NCBI GenBank assembly: GCA_037367405.1 | Contig: JAZKJV010000151.1 | Span: 248,001-312,000 of the forward strand | DNA: 64,000 bases | Direction of reading: 5' to 3' | Source of the DNA: Ottelia alismoides | Taxonomy: Eukaryota > Streptophyta > Magnoliopsida > Alismatales > Hydrocharitaceae | Shown: in pieces, positions 41,940 through 54,121 of the stretch | Numbering within the stretch: position 1 is the first letter of the stretch | Layout of the letters: every line of letters starts with the position of its first letter | Notes under the pieces: generated by a model | Told to the model about the DNA's origin: nothing | Databases searched by the model: none | What the model saw: the letters and a program-made list of their open reading frames with translations, nothing else | Translations under genes and position numbers: made by a program

Positions 41940-42396
41940 CATGTGTAGTTTCTACCGTTCCTATGTTGTTAGCATTAAAACAACCTTTTTTGAAAGGTTT
42001 TATTGCAAAAATAAGAGTTTAATAGTGTGCTCTTAAATGTGTACTGTTTATTAAATACCTCTTCACTGTTGGTTCCTTTTATTATTTTTCTACCCACCTT
42101 TATAAAGAGTAACTTTCTAATAATTTACAACTTCTCTTCTAAACATGGTATTATGAGTAGGGATCCTAAATCAGTGTTCCGCTATTAAAAAAATAACTAT
42201 AACCCCATATGCCACTAAACAAACCTCCTCGCCCATAGTCACATGCAAGGGTGTCATGTACCCCCATGTGTTGTCAAGTCAACCCATGCATACATCAACC
42301 TATTGGGTGTCCGCCACTACTGTGCCTAACCACTAGCACCATTCCGTGTTGCCTTTACTCATGCTCTTCTGCAGATGCCAAAGTGTGATAGGTGGC
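41940..42396 (+). other. Degenerate copia 5' LTR end, primer site and leader
   Basis: TTTATAAAGAGTAAC and TTCTAAACA are followed at 42146 by TGGTATTATGAG, a decayed primer site, then GGGATCCTAAATCAGTGTTC, similar to the leader start after 53221. The leader continues to about 42390. No gag. Confidence 0.5.
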
Positions 42397-43096
42397 TATT
42401 GAACAGGACCGATCATGGTGTGCTAACAAGCAAACACACTCAATTGATGCATCAACCGATCCAAATTCAGACAGCAACCAACCCACAGTTAGATTATGCG
42501 ATAAAAATATATGTGAGTTAAAATTTATTGCAACTCTACAAATTATGTGTATAGGCGTAAGTATGTAGAGTGTCGAACACTGTGACGCAAGGATGATAAA
42601 GAATTATTGTTAATTATTTCTAAATAATAATAATTACTTTTTTGTTTTTTATCTTGTTTTTCTTGTTTTTATGTGTCTTTTCAATTATATATAATTTTAT
42701 GGGTTTTTTAGTTGTTTTGATTTTTAATTTTGTTAGTTTTATATTTTCTTTTGATTTTGTACATTATTAATTTCTTTTTTATTTTAAAATAAAATGATTA
42801 ATTATATAATATATATATTATATATATGTAATATATAGTATATGTAGATAATATAGCTTTATATATTTTTAAATAAGTCAAAATAAAGTCAAAATAAACA
42901 AAATAAAATATTTTTGTCTTTTTTATATTTTGCTTTATTTTTGTTGATTTTTATGCAATTTTCTAATTTTCATGGATTTTTAAAATTTGAAAATATATGA
43001 AGATGGTGAATATATCAAATGTGTGAGATTGTTTAGGGTTTAATAAATATTTATAAGTCCAAATTTAACCCAAAACTATTTTTAATATATAGTGAC

Positions 43097-43280
43097 GAAG
43101 CCTTCTCCCACTATAAGTAGGATCGGCTATATGGATCCTTACTCAAATCCATGTTGAAAGATTTGAATACTATTTTACGTTGGTTGTCGATTACCTAACG
43201 TGACCCCCACAAGTGGGATTTGAATCTTGGTCTTTTAAGTGGTAGGCACACTACACTACCACCAGACCATTTAATTGGGT
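43097..43280 (-). mobile_element. Au-like SINE, copy 1
   Basis: The minus strand has ATGGTCTGGTGGTAGTG (pol III A-box region), AGATTCAAATCCC (B box), and a 3' part CATATAGCCGATCCTACTTATAG, the block shared by Au SINEs and RTE tails. About 184 bp, absent from the matching place in the other LTR. Confidence 0.78.
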
Positions 43281-43305
43281 ACAATTTTTATAGTATAAAA
43301 AAGGT

Positions 43306-43500
43306 GAAGCCTTCTCCCACTATAAGTAAGGTCGGCTACATGGATTCTTACTCAAATCCATGTTAAAAGCATCGACTATTTTTTACAATGGTTGTCAACT
43401 GCCTAACGCAACCCCCACAATGGAGGGATTTGAACACCGATATTTTGTGTAGTGTGTACACCTGTACACTACACTACTACTGGACCATTTAAGTTGGTAC
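43306..43500 (-). mobile_element. Au-like SINE, copy 2
   Basis: Same structure as copy 1 in the same orientation, 25 bp away: ATGGTCCAGTAGTAGTGTAG, GGTGTTCAAATCCC, CATGTAGCCGACCTTACTTATAG. The copies differ at many positions, so a tandem duplication would have to be old. Confidence 0.78.
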
Positions 43501-45580
43501 AATATATAGCATATATAATAAAGAAAATTCATAAACATGAAGAAATATTTTTGGATTTTTCCAAAATTTTTGTTAATTTTTATAAGATTTTTAGGGTTTT
43601 GTGATTTTTATGTTATATAAATTGTATTTTTTAAAATATTTTGGATATGTAGTGGAATAAATTATAATATGGATAATATGATTTTTTGAAATTTTTAGAG
43701 ATATTTTCAATTTTTTGGTTTTTTTTAAATGCTAGAGAGGGAAATCTGTGTATTTTGTATTTTTAAAATAGAAAAATAAGGTTACATCACAAATAAAAAC
43801 TATGTAGAGTCCACGCATTTATTATAATTTTCCAACAATTTTTAGCACAAGGAAAGTATTTATTACAAGCAAAATATGGAAAATAAATATATGGAAAATA
43901 AAAGTAATAACAGAACAAAGACTTGATTATAAATATAATAAACTAAACATTCATTTAATAACAAGTCCTACAAATCTAGGGACATACATGCAAGATATTC
44001 AATGCCTCATGTGGGGACTACATGTTAGCTAAGAAGGATCTAAATGTAATATCAGCCGGGGGTTCATGTTCAATTAAACCTATTTTACACTACATTATAT
44101 TTACAATACTGAAAAGTAAATACAAAAGGCGTGAGGGTGTCAATGCAATATATCCTGGGGTAGCATACGTGGTACGTGTGGAGCTGATCGACGATCCGGG
44201 GCGCTCCACGTGGTGTCACTAATGGTCCAACGGCTGAGATCGGGTGATGCATCAACTTAAATCAAGAGGCGATATTAGATCTGGGACCGCTCCTCAATTG
44301 GACGATGCTAGAGGCTTGTGGAATAACAAGGAAGAACTTCTTCCCTATTGACTTTCGGTCCTTGATTTCTCTGGCCTCCAATGTCCTCTCTCGCTACTGA
44401 TAAGCTAAGCCTGCTCTTGGGGCTCCTATGCAGCTACACAGGGGTTCAACTAGGTCCATGCCTCGTTGGAGGAAGCCTGGAGGTCAAGTCTTCTCCAAGT
44501 TCTTAGAGCACCCTTTCTTCGATCGATTTGGCCTCCAAGTGCATGCTCTTAAGATATATCTTGCACAAAAAGCTTGGTGGCTCACGGGTCAATGTCCTCG
44601 ATCAAAAATGAAGCTACTACGTACAGGAAATGAGGTGGAAGGACTGATCTCCAGTGATGCGGCAAAGTAGAGATCTGATTCACTGACCTGGACAAGATCA
44701 TATTGATATGGCACTAGGGGATTGGTGTAGAAGTGACGGGGGAGGTAATGGGTGTGTTGACGAGTCGAGACAACGGTTGGATCATAGTGGAACAATGGCC
44801 GGAGCTCTCAGCTCCGGCAAACTTCGAATAGAAATTTTACGCTAAAACAAACGAAATCATTAAGATAAGGAATAAAATGCGAAATGAAAATCCTTATTTA
44901 AACCTATACCTCAATAAGGTTTTACCCGGAAGCAGACCCTTCTTCGGAAACAAGCTCGACGATGGTGGATCAAGCTCCGACCGCCTTATCCTCGCCAGAA
45001 CCTGGGGGCATCTTCCTATCACCAAGGGCTCTCTCTTGATGTGGTTTGTTGTGGTTCCAGTGGCCAAAGAGAGATCGAAATTTCAAAAGGTGGAGGGTGG
45101 AATTTATGAAAATGGAAAAGGGATGATCTTGTGATGGAGATTGGGTGTGATAGGAAGGTAGTTGGTGATGGCTAACGGTGTAGCAAGATGGAAGAAGATG
45201 GGAGGATCAGAAATGGTGAAGGGTTGGAGATAGAAAGAATCATGGAGAATGCGTATAAAATCGGAGAAGGGAAATATATTGTAACCAAGTCAAATATAGA
45301 TATTTACACACTAATTGGGAGCAGTATCTTTGAATCATGGAGAACGCGTATAAAATCGGAGAAGAGCATGAATCAGGGTCAGTCGGTATCTTTGATACTT
45401 CCTTTATATTTCTTTTCTTTTCTTTATTATTTAATTTTAGGTTGTAATCACAAGTATTTACACACTAATTACATATCAATGTTAGTTGTTAATTTATGCA
45501 AATTCGTTGTATTTACGAGTATTATGCGAGGGATTTAAAGCCAAAATGAAGAATAAAGGTAGATAAATGGCTATTCATCA

Positions 45581-45589
45581 CCCCCCCCC
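45581..45589 (-). other. Polypurine tract of the LARD-like element
   Basis: GGGGGGGGG on the minus strand, directly next to the LTR edge. Confidence 0.7.
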
Positions 45590-45592
45590 ATA

Positions 45593-47572
45593 CTTACATT
45601 TCCTAGTCCCCAACATTCACTCACTTATTACTCGCTTATTAGAAGAATAAATGATGCAAAAGAGAAAAATAAGAAAAGAAAAATAAAAAATCTAGAACAG
45701 TTATGATTTTTAAAATTAAAATCAAAGTTTGGAGCTTAGGAAGACCTTTGGATTGTTAGTTTTTTCATAACCTTATTGGGAATAGGAACCAAAGCTTAAT
45801 AGCCATCAAATTCCACGATCATCGATTCAGTTCGCCTCAATAGCTATGTCAGAATAAGTCTATTCATACATAAATCCTTATGACTATGAGTCTCACTCGT
45901 AGACTGTATGTGAAATGTGGCTCTACTCATCAGAAATGGCAAGAAACGGTCTTCCTCGGTAGGGTAACCCTAATTCCCCAATCTAGTTACTCTTTCCTCG
46001 AGGAATGGGGTACTTCCTTCCAAGTTCAAGTACAACCGGTTCAAAGAAGAGGGGGTAAAGAAGAAGAATGGATTGTGACCAATGTAGTCGCATATCCTGT
46101 GGAGCTTGGCCAGTGCAGACAAGTCTCCAGTTGCAAACAACCTTAAAATCTTTTATTATGAAGCATAAGCCTTGCTTATTTATACATAATAACTCTGATG
46201 GGGAATTATTTTTCATTGACCTTTTTGCTCGTCTATTTTTTTGGAGTTTTTATTTCATGTATTTTTTAGTACTATATACATCAGCATTTATATAAAGAAT
46301 TTTTCTTCTTAAGCCAGTAGACTATCCCTCTTTTAAAGCTTTATTGCAACACACAACATCTTTTCTTTATACGACCATGCCACTAGATCAGGTTGGGGTG
46401 CATTGACCTCCTACGCGGCGTATGTTTCCATACGCATGCTTCTCAAGCCAAAGAATCACGCCCTCACCACCTCATCTGAGTTCAGCTAAGTGTAGAGTGG
46501 TTGTCCAAGTTAAGTTATTATCGACAAGAGTCATGCATGTACATCGGAATATTTTACTTAGGCTAATTAAGATGTCATGTGAAGATAGTCTTGTGGACTC
46601 AAAGAATTAAGTCTCATTGACTTGAAAAGTTTTAATTCCAGTTCATATAAGGTTCATGTGAAAGTAAGTAGATTAAGGTCTAAATCAAGCTCCAATCTTC
46701 AAATTTTATTTAGACTAGTTCAATTGTCAAAATCATTCTGTAAAATGCTCATACACGCAAGGATACTTTTGTGAATAAAATTTTCTGATTTTGAACTTTT
46801 TTATGGAATTTTCAAAATAAAATGCAAAGTTTTACAAGTTGTTGAAATTTTTCAATTTTTAAGGATTTTTGAAGGGTTAGTAAATTGAATGTATTCACAA
46901 GTATTATGTACATATTACAAATGATTTTATATAAGATATATACAATTTTTATTCAAGATTTTTATTTGAACAATTGTTGTGATTGTGTATGTGCAGAATG
47001 TCCAAAACATTTGAAAGTATTTTTGAAAACATTTCACAAACATTACAAAAGCATATTTTTCAAAAATATCCCCAAGTATAGAAAATAATGTCAACAAGTT
47101 AGAAGACTAATGAGAGAACAGACGAAACTAAAAATGAAATCAAAATAGAAAGAATGAACAACATCACTCTCACTATACTTATGGTAAAGGATCCCTAATT
47201 ATAAGCAACGAAAGGAGTTTAAAATGAATATGAAAATGCAGTGTGTACATCCCCTATACTTATGTCAAAGTGCATCCTAAGCATAGCCACAAAGATTCGA
47301 CATGATACCTAGGGTGTAACAAACAGAAGAAAGAAAGAGTAAAAGACGAAACACATATATACAAGGTAGACAATTGTCGATATGCCTCTCAACAAGCACT
47401 AGAGTTTACACCCCTAACTGGATGTAAATGATAGGATAATGTTGTATCAAGGTTTAGGATGGCATCGGTAAAAGCGAATGTCGTACTCTCATCGTCGTCT
47501 CAGTGTGAAAACAACAAAGGCGACAATGAAAAATAAAACATCTGAAACAATCAAGTGAGTGGCTGCTACATG
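45593..47572. other. LARD interior, 3' part, no recognised domain
   Basis: AT-rich with short ORFs only. Two near-repeats of ACTATACTTATG(G/T)(T/C)AAAG occur at about 47175 and 47258. Confidence 0.45.
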
Positions 47573-48266
47573 CTAAATAAAATAGACAGTCATATTAGAA
47601 ACCTGTAGCATCAAAGAAAGCATTGTCTTGTGGTTAGAATGGAGTGAGTGGATGAAGTCGGTACAGTCAAACATAGAGAAAGAATGATCGGTGATGGAAT
47701 CCTCCGCGTCAATCATCAATCTCAAAAAGGTATTCATGGTCAAGATTAAGAGACTCGTACTAAGAGTGGATAACCGATGCACATGACAGGGATAGGTCAA
47801 AGAGCACGAAGCAGGGCTCATCCTCGCGAGGATCATCAAGGAGATCAAAACACTCGATTTCATGATCTGACAGATCAAATGCACAATTAGGAAGGGAAAT
47901 CGAGTACATAAAAAATGGTGCATCTTGTCGCAGATAACCCTCGAGGAGTAATGCAAACTCATCGATGAAAGCTGGGGAAATGATGGCATCTATATAGTCC
48001 TAAGAAAATCCATAAACATCATCAATCAAGAGGATACAAGGCTCATAAGGGGGTCTATCAAAATTAGAAAAATCCAAACCATCACCCTCATATAGCTCAC
48101 TGTGCTGAAATGACTCAAGATATTCATTAGGATCTAGGAAGTGCCTTTGAGTAGGGGGATCAAGGCGGTTAGGACACGGGAACTGGATCAGCTCGTAGGA
48201 CGGGTGGTAAATCAATGAAAACAAAACGAGTATGTAAAAAGTGGAAACTCTCGGTGGATATATCAT
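47573..48266 (-). CDS. Uncharacterised acidic reading frames in the LARD interior
   Basis: Two minus-strand ORFs. 48000-48266 (88 codons) includes PCPNRLDPPTQRHFLDPNEY and YEGDGLDFSNFDRPPYEP. 47573-47989 (138 codons) follows with no recognised domain. In another frame of the second interval the acidic reading continues (DDPREDEPCFVLFDLSLSC), so a single longer protein with a frameshift is possible. I recognise no family and assign no function. It may be a gag remnant or captured sequence. Confidence 0.35.
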
Positions 48267-49974
48267 CGTCTACTATAGTAAGTATCGTCGCATCGATCAT
48301 TTCCCATGATCGGTGTGCTTTGATTCCTCGAGAAGTGTGTCACATTGATCTCGTCCTAAATCTCTTAAAAATTGCACTTTCATTTCAACATGATAATGAC
48401 TTCGTTTACTATTTGCAGTATACCATCCACATGTCCTATTTTCAAAACACAGCATGCCTCAGAGAAGTAGAATGTGATATGGGTGGACACGAAGAAGGGG
48501 AGTGGAACAAAATATCGGACAGGACATCGACCGTACGGGGATCGATCTCATACCAGACGAGACAAAATTGTGGTTCAAGAAGAGAGTCATCCTAAACCAG
48601 ACCAGGATGACAAGGGTGATGTGGGTGAAAAGAAGCCACAAAAACCAACGAAAGAATAGACAATGGGTCTAAATCACAGTCATACACCAAGCAAACTTCA
48701 AATTCGCGTACTCTAGTCAATAGTGACAACAGTAAGGGCTCAATCTTTATCTTTTCAGTTTTAGACTTAGGTGATTCAAGCGGTTATTTAAATCAGACTC
48801 ACAAATGTGGTCTACTAGAATAGTTTGTGTCCAAGTCTGTAAAGCACACGTACTTAAACACGAGACTACTTGAATTATGGTCGGAGGTTAGTGCTTGCAG
48901 CGATAACAAGATCTGAAAATCAATCCAGCACTTAGAGCAAAGTCCAGGGATTTGGGCTCTAATCTGAAGTGTACATGCCTCACTCGGTCAGGAGAGTACA
49001 TGCATCCAATGAGAGAGTTTCTCTTACCAGATTAATGAAACCGTTACGTTTAATTTCAGGTCCAGTGGAGTGTGGAGTTAACAGTCCCGATTTTATTTAG
49101 GTTATATTTTTCAATGCAATTCACCTAACGATTTCATGCCTTCCTTTTTATTTTAAATCCAAGAAAAACTGGGGAAGGAAGATGGAAAAGTCGATGGGCA
49201 TGAAATCTATGAACGCATGTAGTCGATAGAGATGTGTATCTTGATCCAACACTCTACATGCAATATGATCTGTGCATAAATTAAAATAAACTATATGCTA
49301 TGTATTCAAAGAAATCACCCTAAAACAGGAATTGTTATTAGCGTAAAGCACTGATTTGATTTGACAAAGTCCAAGCATATTAGACTATAAGTACATGAAT
49401 ATAATAGGGCTTTGGATCTATTTTACCGATTCAAGCAATACAAAGGTCTATGGGCTCACTCAACTAAGACGTAAAATAGAAAAAAGCAAAAAAGCCAAAA
49501 CATGAGAAACAAAATAAAATGAAGAGAAAATAGAGAGAATCAAAAGTAGAAATCGATAAAAACCACGTAAAATTGAACAGGTCCCCAAGTAAACAATCAC
49601 TAGGTAAAATAGACATAAAAGTGTGTACGTGTCAGAGAGTGACAATCGTTAAAATTAGTTATTTAACTCACTCTCTCACCAAAAATAAAATAAAAACTAT
49701 AGTATGCTAAGCTATTGATGTTCTCAATCTCTCAGTCGACTTTTGCTTCTCTCTCCTGTCGGTTCGGTTCGAAGGAACCGACCTCCGCCTTGCTTGGGTG
49801 TGTCTATTCTCCTAGAAGATTTGTCCTCGCCCCGCAGGCCCCCGTAACAAAATCAAACAAGAAAGTGATTAGAATAGATGAACAATATATCAAATAAAAT
49901 AAAAGGCAGAAAATAACATGAAAATAAGATAGATAAAATAGATAGATATACAATCTACCTAAACTACCGCTGTG
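48267..49974. other. LARD leader side, no recognised gene
   Basis: A plus-strand ORF at 48215-48595 opposes the acidic frame and is likely a shadow. The rest is AT-rich leader up to the primer site. Confidence 0.45.
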
Positions 49975-49993
49975 CTCCCCAGCAACGGTGCTA
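49975..49993 (-). other. tRNA-Asp primer binding site
   Basis: The minus strand reads TAGCACCGTTGCTGGGGAG. Compared with the complement of the plant tRNA-Asp 3' end (TGGCGCCGTTGCCGGGGA) there are three mismatches in 18. It lies 2 bp from the LTR edge. Confidence 0.75.
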
Positions 49994-50202
49994 TTTGTTG
50001 AATAAGAGTGATCATGGTGTCTTACAAGCTAACACACTCAATGGATGCGTCAACCGATCGAAATTCAGATATCAGTCAACCACAATTAGATTTAGCGATC
50101 AAAATATGTATGAGTTAAAATTTGTTATAACTCTACAAATTATGTGTATATGCGTAAGAATGTAGAGTGTCAAGCACTCAAATGTAAGGGAGGATAGAGA
50201 AC

Positions 50203-50610
50203 CAGTGTTGTAAAAGTCGCCCGACTGGCCCGATTAGTAGGTCCGACTAGTCTAGTCAGTGGGGTGGCCGACCGAGTACCGACTAATTCCGACTAGGTAC
50301 ACTAATCGACCAATTTTCGCTCGGAGATACCGTATTTTTTTAATGTTTTACTTTTTTTATAAGTAAACTTAGTATAATATGCCTAATGTTTTATTTAAAT
50401 TCAATATTTTCTTTTATTTTATTATGGTAGTATATAAATGTACAAAATCTAGGTAAATATATGTATAAAAATGAGTTATATATTTAAAATAATTATAAAA
50501 TTCAAAGTCGATTAAAGTCCGACTAAATCCGATTAGTCGCCCGACTGCCGATTAATCCTTAGTCAGTGACCCAACCGACCGAGTACCGACTACCGACTTT
50601 TGCAACCTTG
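50203..50610. mobile_element. hAT-type MITE, copy 2, complete
   Basis: 408 bp. Ends CAGTGTTGTAAAAGTCG and CGACTTTTGCAACCTTG form a 17-bp imperfect terminal inverted repeat. The 8-bp duplication TAGAGAAC is at 50195-50202 and 50611-50618. Many CCGACTA/TAGTCGG motifs near both ends. An 8-bp TSD and this TIR type fit the hAT superfamily. Confidence 0.93.
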
Positions 50611-51786
50611 TAGAGAACTATTGTTAATTATTTTTAATTATTAATAATTACTTTTATATTTTTATCTTGTTTTTCTTATTTTTATGTAGGTTTTCAATTA
50701 TATTTAATTTTATGGGTTTTAAATTGTTTTGTATTTTTAAAATTTTTTAATTTTATATTTATTTAGTTTTTTTAAATTTCTTTTTGATTTTAAAATAACA
50801 TAATTAATTTTATATAATAATATATATTATATCTTGTATATATGTAATATATGGCATACATATATAATATAACTTTGCATGTTTTTAAATAAGTCAAAAC
50901 AAAATATTCGCCTTTTTTATATATTGCTATGTTTTTGTTAATTTTTATGTAATTTTTCTGCTTTTTATGGATTTTTAAAGATGAAAATATATGAAAACAA
51001 TGAATATATTAAATATGTGAGATTGTTTCGGGTTTAATAAATATTTATAAGTCTGAAATTAACCCAAAACTATTTTCATTATAAAGTATATATATAAAGA
51101 ACATTCACAATACGCAAAATAAAAATAAGCAGCAGAACGAGGACTTGATTGCAACTATAATACACTAAATGTTCATTTACTAATAAGTCCTACCAGTTTA
51201 GGGACACATGCAAAATATCCAACGGCTCTCGCGTGAGACTACATGTGAGTTGACAAGGACCTTATAGTAATATCAGCAAAGTTCAGGGGTCCATGTGCAT
51301 TTAAACCTAATTATTTTACAATGCATAGTATATTTACAATATTAAAAAGTAAATACAAAAGACGTTGGGGGTATTAGCGCAATATACCTAGGGACAGCAT
51401 GTGTGGCGCATGCGACTCTGATCGATGGTCTGGGATGCTCCATGTGGTGTGACTAATGGTCCAACAGTTGAGATCGGGCGACGCTTTGACTTAAATCAAG
51501 GGTCTATATTAGATCTGGGCCCGCTCCCCAATTGGACGGTGTTGGAGGCCCTTGGAAGAACACTGAAAAACCTTACCCGTTGACCTTCGATCCTTGATTT
51601 CTCCAGCCTCCAACGTCCTCTCTCGTTACTGATCAGCTAAGCTTGCTCCAGGGGATATCCGCATCCGCAGGGGGGTACAGCTAGGTCCAGGCCTCGTCGA
51701 AGGAGGCCTGGAGGTCAAATCTTCTCCGGATACATGGAGCTCTTGTTCTTCGATCGATTTAACCTCCAGGTGCATGCTCTTGAGAT

Positions 51787-52398
51787 TTTTTTTTTTTGAA
51801 ATCCAGAAACAAGGGGGATACACTCGACGATGCACGCCCCAAAAATTTATTCAACATAAACAGGGAAAAGAGAGGGGAAAGAAACAGTCACACTACAGAA
51901 CCATTACAACGCCCAATCCCCCACCAGATGTTTAGCAAAAATCCCCACATTCTCCTTATAGAACCTTTGGCCCGAGAAGAGCAACTCATTCCTTTCCCGC
52001 AATATCGCCCACAGCACGGCCAACAGATACAGTACCTCCTTCACCGGCCTCCCCTTATTAGCCTGAAGCGAAGACCAGAACGACTGGAGGTCACTAGTGC
52101 AGCACCAATCCAAACTAGCCCCCTACCACATCTCAATCACCTTGGGGCATAAAAAGAAGAGATGCCCACGGATTCAATCGTCGCATTGCAAAGCAGGCAC
52201 CTGTCAGATATGATACTTAAAAGCCTGGCACAACGGTCTCTCGTCATCAACCTCTGCCTCCGTAGCAGCCACAAGAATAAGCCAACCCGCTCAGGAAGCT
52301 TGAGAGCCCAGAGAAAGGCACAATCCCGGATAATACCCTCCGACTGCGACGGCGGCGGTCGAGAGATAGCTCCAAAGGCCTTCTTGACCGAGGGCGAA
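51787..52398 (-). mobile_element. 5'-truncated LINE 3' end with poly-A tail
   Basis: The minus strand encodes SDRCLLCNATIESVGHLFFL and LLAVLWAILRERNELLFSGQ, the zf-RVT region, then ends in a run of A (T-run at 51787-51798). Compared with the other LTR, about 40 bp of target sequence is missing at the insertion site. Confidence 0.85.
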
Positions 52399-52906
52399 TG
52401 TCCTCAGCCAAAAATGAAGCTGCTACGCACAGGAAATGAGGTGCACGGACTAATCTTCGATGATGCTTCGGAGTGGAGATCTGATTCACTGATATGGATA
52501 AGATCATGTTGATATGGGCATATGGGATTTGTGTACAAGTGACAGTGAAGGTAATGGAGGTATTGGTGAGTTAAGACAACGACTGGATCACAGTAGAACA
52601 ATGGTCGGAGCTCTAAGCTCCAGCATTCTTCGAATTGAAATTTTACGCTGTAACAAACGAAAACGAATTGAACTATACCTATATCTAAGCTAAGGAATAA
52701 AATGCGAACTAAAAATCATAGTTTAAAACTATACCTCAACAGGGTTTTACCTGGAAGGAGACCATTCTCCAGGGACAAGCTCGACGATGGTGGATCGAGC
52801 TCCGACTGCCTTATCCTCACCGCAGAACTTGGGCACCTTCTTGTCACCGAAGGCTCTCTCCTAATGTGGTTTGTTGCGGTTACAGTGGCCAAAGAGGGAT
52901 CAAAAT

Positions 52907-53065
52907 CGAGTACATAAACAATGTCAACTTCCGCTGATCCTCCAACCTGTCCAATCGACTCACCACCTCCACGTCCCTCCGCCTCTTCTCACACCGTTGT
53001 TCACGGATTTCCCTGCCCCTTTCCGTCAAGAAGTCCCTCAGTGCCTTCAGCTTCCCTGCATATCT
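52907..53065. other. Unassigned 159-bp spacer
   Basis: C-rich, unlike the LARD LTR on its left. It borders the copia LTR at 53066. No gene seen. Confidence 0.4.
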
Positions 53066-53209
53066 TGTTGAGATATAATATTCACTTATGTACTTTACTT
53101 ATATTTCTATTTTCCGTTGGACTCTTTATGTATTTTACCCTTAGGCTACTCTCCTGTATAAGAGAGCCTAGGGCTGATGAAATAAACAAGTTCTTTTATT
53201 TTCCCAACA
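53066..53209 (+). repeat. 5' LTR, copia family B
   Basis: 144 bp, TGTTGAGATA to TTCCCAACA, with CTGTATAAGAGAGCC and ATGAAATAAACAAG. It is followed directly by TGGTATCAGAGC, so it is a true 5' LTR. Confidence 0.92.
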
Positions 53210-53221
53210 TGGTATCAGAGC
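53210..53221 (+). other. tRNA-iMet primer binding site
   Basis: Exact TGGTATCAGAGC. Confidence 0.92.
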
Positions 53222-53799
53222 GACGGTCCTAGACCGGAGTTCTCGAGCCAAAAACCCTAACCCTAGCCCCACCTTCAAGCCCTCACGCCTCCGTGCCTCC
53301 ACGCCTTCGAGCGCCCCCGATCCATGCCTCTGCCCACGATCTCGGATCGCTTGTGCGCCACTTGCCTCGGTTGCGCCTCCGCGTACTTGTGCACGGTGTG
53401 GTTGAGCATCACGGAGGACTGCGCACCACGGTGCGGCTACGCACGGTATGGCTGAGCACTACGGTGCAACTGCGCACGGTAGGTTGCGCGTGCTGCATAG
53501 GATCCATGTGCGCATTGTGACCCAGTGCATGGTATCCTTGCGCAAGTTACCCTGCGCATTTCCTGCGCGTCTCCTGTGTGTTCCGTGCGCGTGAGATCAG
53601 TGCGCGTGATCTTCGTGTGTGCATCCCGTAGGTGAACCTCAAAATGGTTTGCCTCTGTGCACACAAAGCCCTAAGTCAAGCGCGCGCTTCTCCGAAGTAA
53701 TGGGTTTGGTTGCTTGAGTCTACACACGCAACTAAACCCGTTAATGTCTGTGTAGACGATCATATCTTCAGTCTACTACCTAAGTCTTCCGTTATTACA
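53222..53799 (+). other. Copia leader
   Basis: GC-rich, with repeated TGCGCAC(G)/GCGCGTG motifs at 53390-53620. ORFs on both strands here appear fortuitous. Confidence 0.65.
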
Positions 53800-54121
53800 A
53801 TGGCAGAAAGCAAGGCAGATATCCCATTTCAGAGGTCCAGCGCTGATTGTGAAGATGGATGGTTCAAATTATGAACTGTGGGCAATGCAGTTCATGAGTA
53901 TGATGAAATCAACCGGTAAGAAACACATTCTTACTAAAGAAGAGCCTATTGAGAAGACTGGGGTCAATGCCTCATGGGAGGCAAATGACGCATATGCCAA
54001 GGAGTGGCTATCTGGAACCTGACAATTGAGATTGCCAATGATATTCTTCATCAACCCACAGCCAAAGCAATGTGGGATATTCTGGCGGCTACATATTCTC
54101 AGGCAAAGAATGAGACGAAGA
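53800..54121 (+). pseudogene. Copia gag, first piece
   Basis: ATG at 53800 (MAESKADIPFQR). One frame over comes ALIVKMDGSNYELWAMQFMS, the copia capsid N-terminal core, and TGKKHILTKEEPIEKTG. After another frame change comes NLTIEIANDILHQP, AMWDILAATYSQAKNETKM. It ends at the edge of the minus-strand copia LTR. Confidence 0.85.

Larger units (their letters stand above)
42397..45580 (-). repeat. 3' LTR of the LARD-like element
   Basis: 3184 bp including two SINE insertions. Shared landmarks with the other LTR: GATCATGGTGT...CTAAC at the left end, CTCTACAAATTATGTGTATA, a long T-rich stretch, GGACTTGATT...ATAATA, TCCAACGGCTGAGATCGGG, ACAGGAAATGAGGTG and AACAAGCTCGACGATGGTGGATC. The terminal base pairs TG...CA are TGATGAAT on the minus strand and, at the other end, TTCAATA. 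Confidence 0.78.
42397..52906 (-). mobile_element. Large LTR retrotransposon derivative (LARD-like), tRNA-Asp primer, no pol found
   Basis: Two long, diverged direct repeats (42397-45580 and 49996-52906) enclose 4.4 kb. A C-run at 45581-45589 (polypurine tract on the minus strand) sits beside the left copy. A site matching the tRNA-Asp 3' end sits beside the right copy (49975-49993). This is the order expected for a minus-strand LTR element. No capsid, protease, RT or integrase motif was found inside. The left repeat holds two SINEs; the right holds a hAT MITE and a LINE piece and lacks about 0.5 kb at its outer end. It is probably an old Ty3/gypsy-derived non-autonomous element. Confidence 0.78.
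49996..52906 (-). repeat. 5' LTR of the LARD-like element, outer end lost
   Basis: Aligns with 42397-45094 in blocks. Relative to that copy it carries the hAT MITE (50203-50610) and the LINE fragment (51787-52398). It lacks about 360 bp near 51100 and the outermost part matching 45095-45580. The break at 52906 is followed by 159 bp of unknown sequence, then a copia LTR. Confidence 0.75.

Noticed and set aside
48215..48659. Plus-strand ORFs in the LARD interior
   Set aside because: Overlap the minus-strand acidic frame and lack motifs; the element is oriented on the minus strand.
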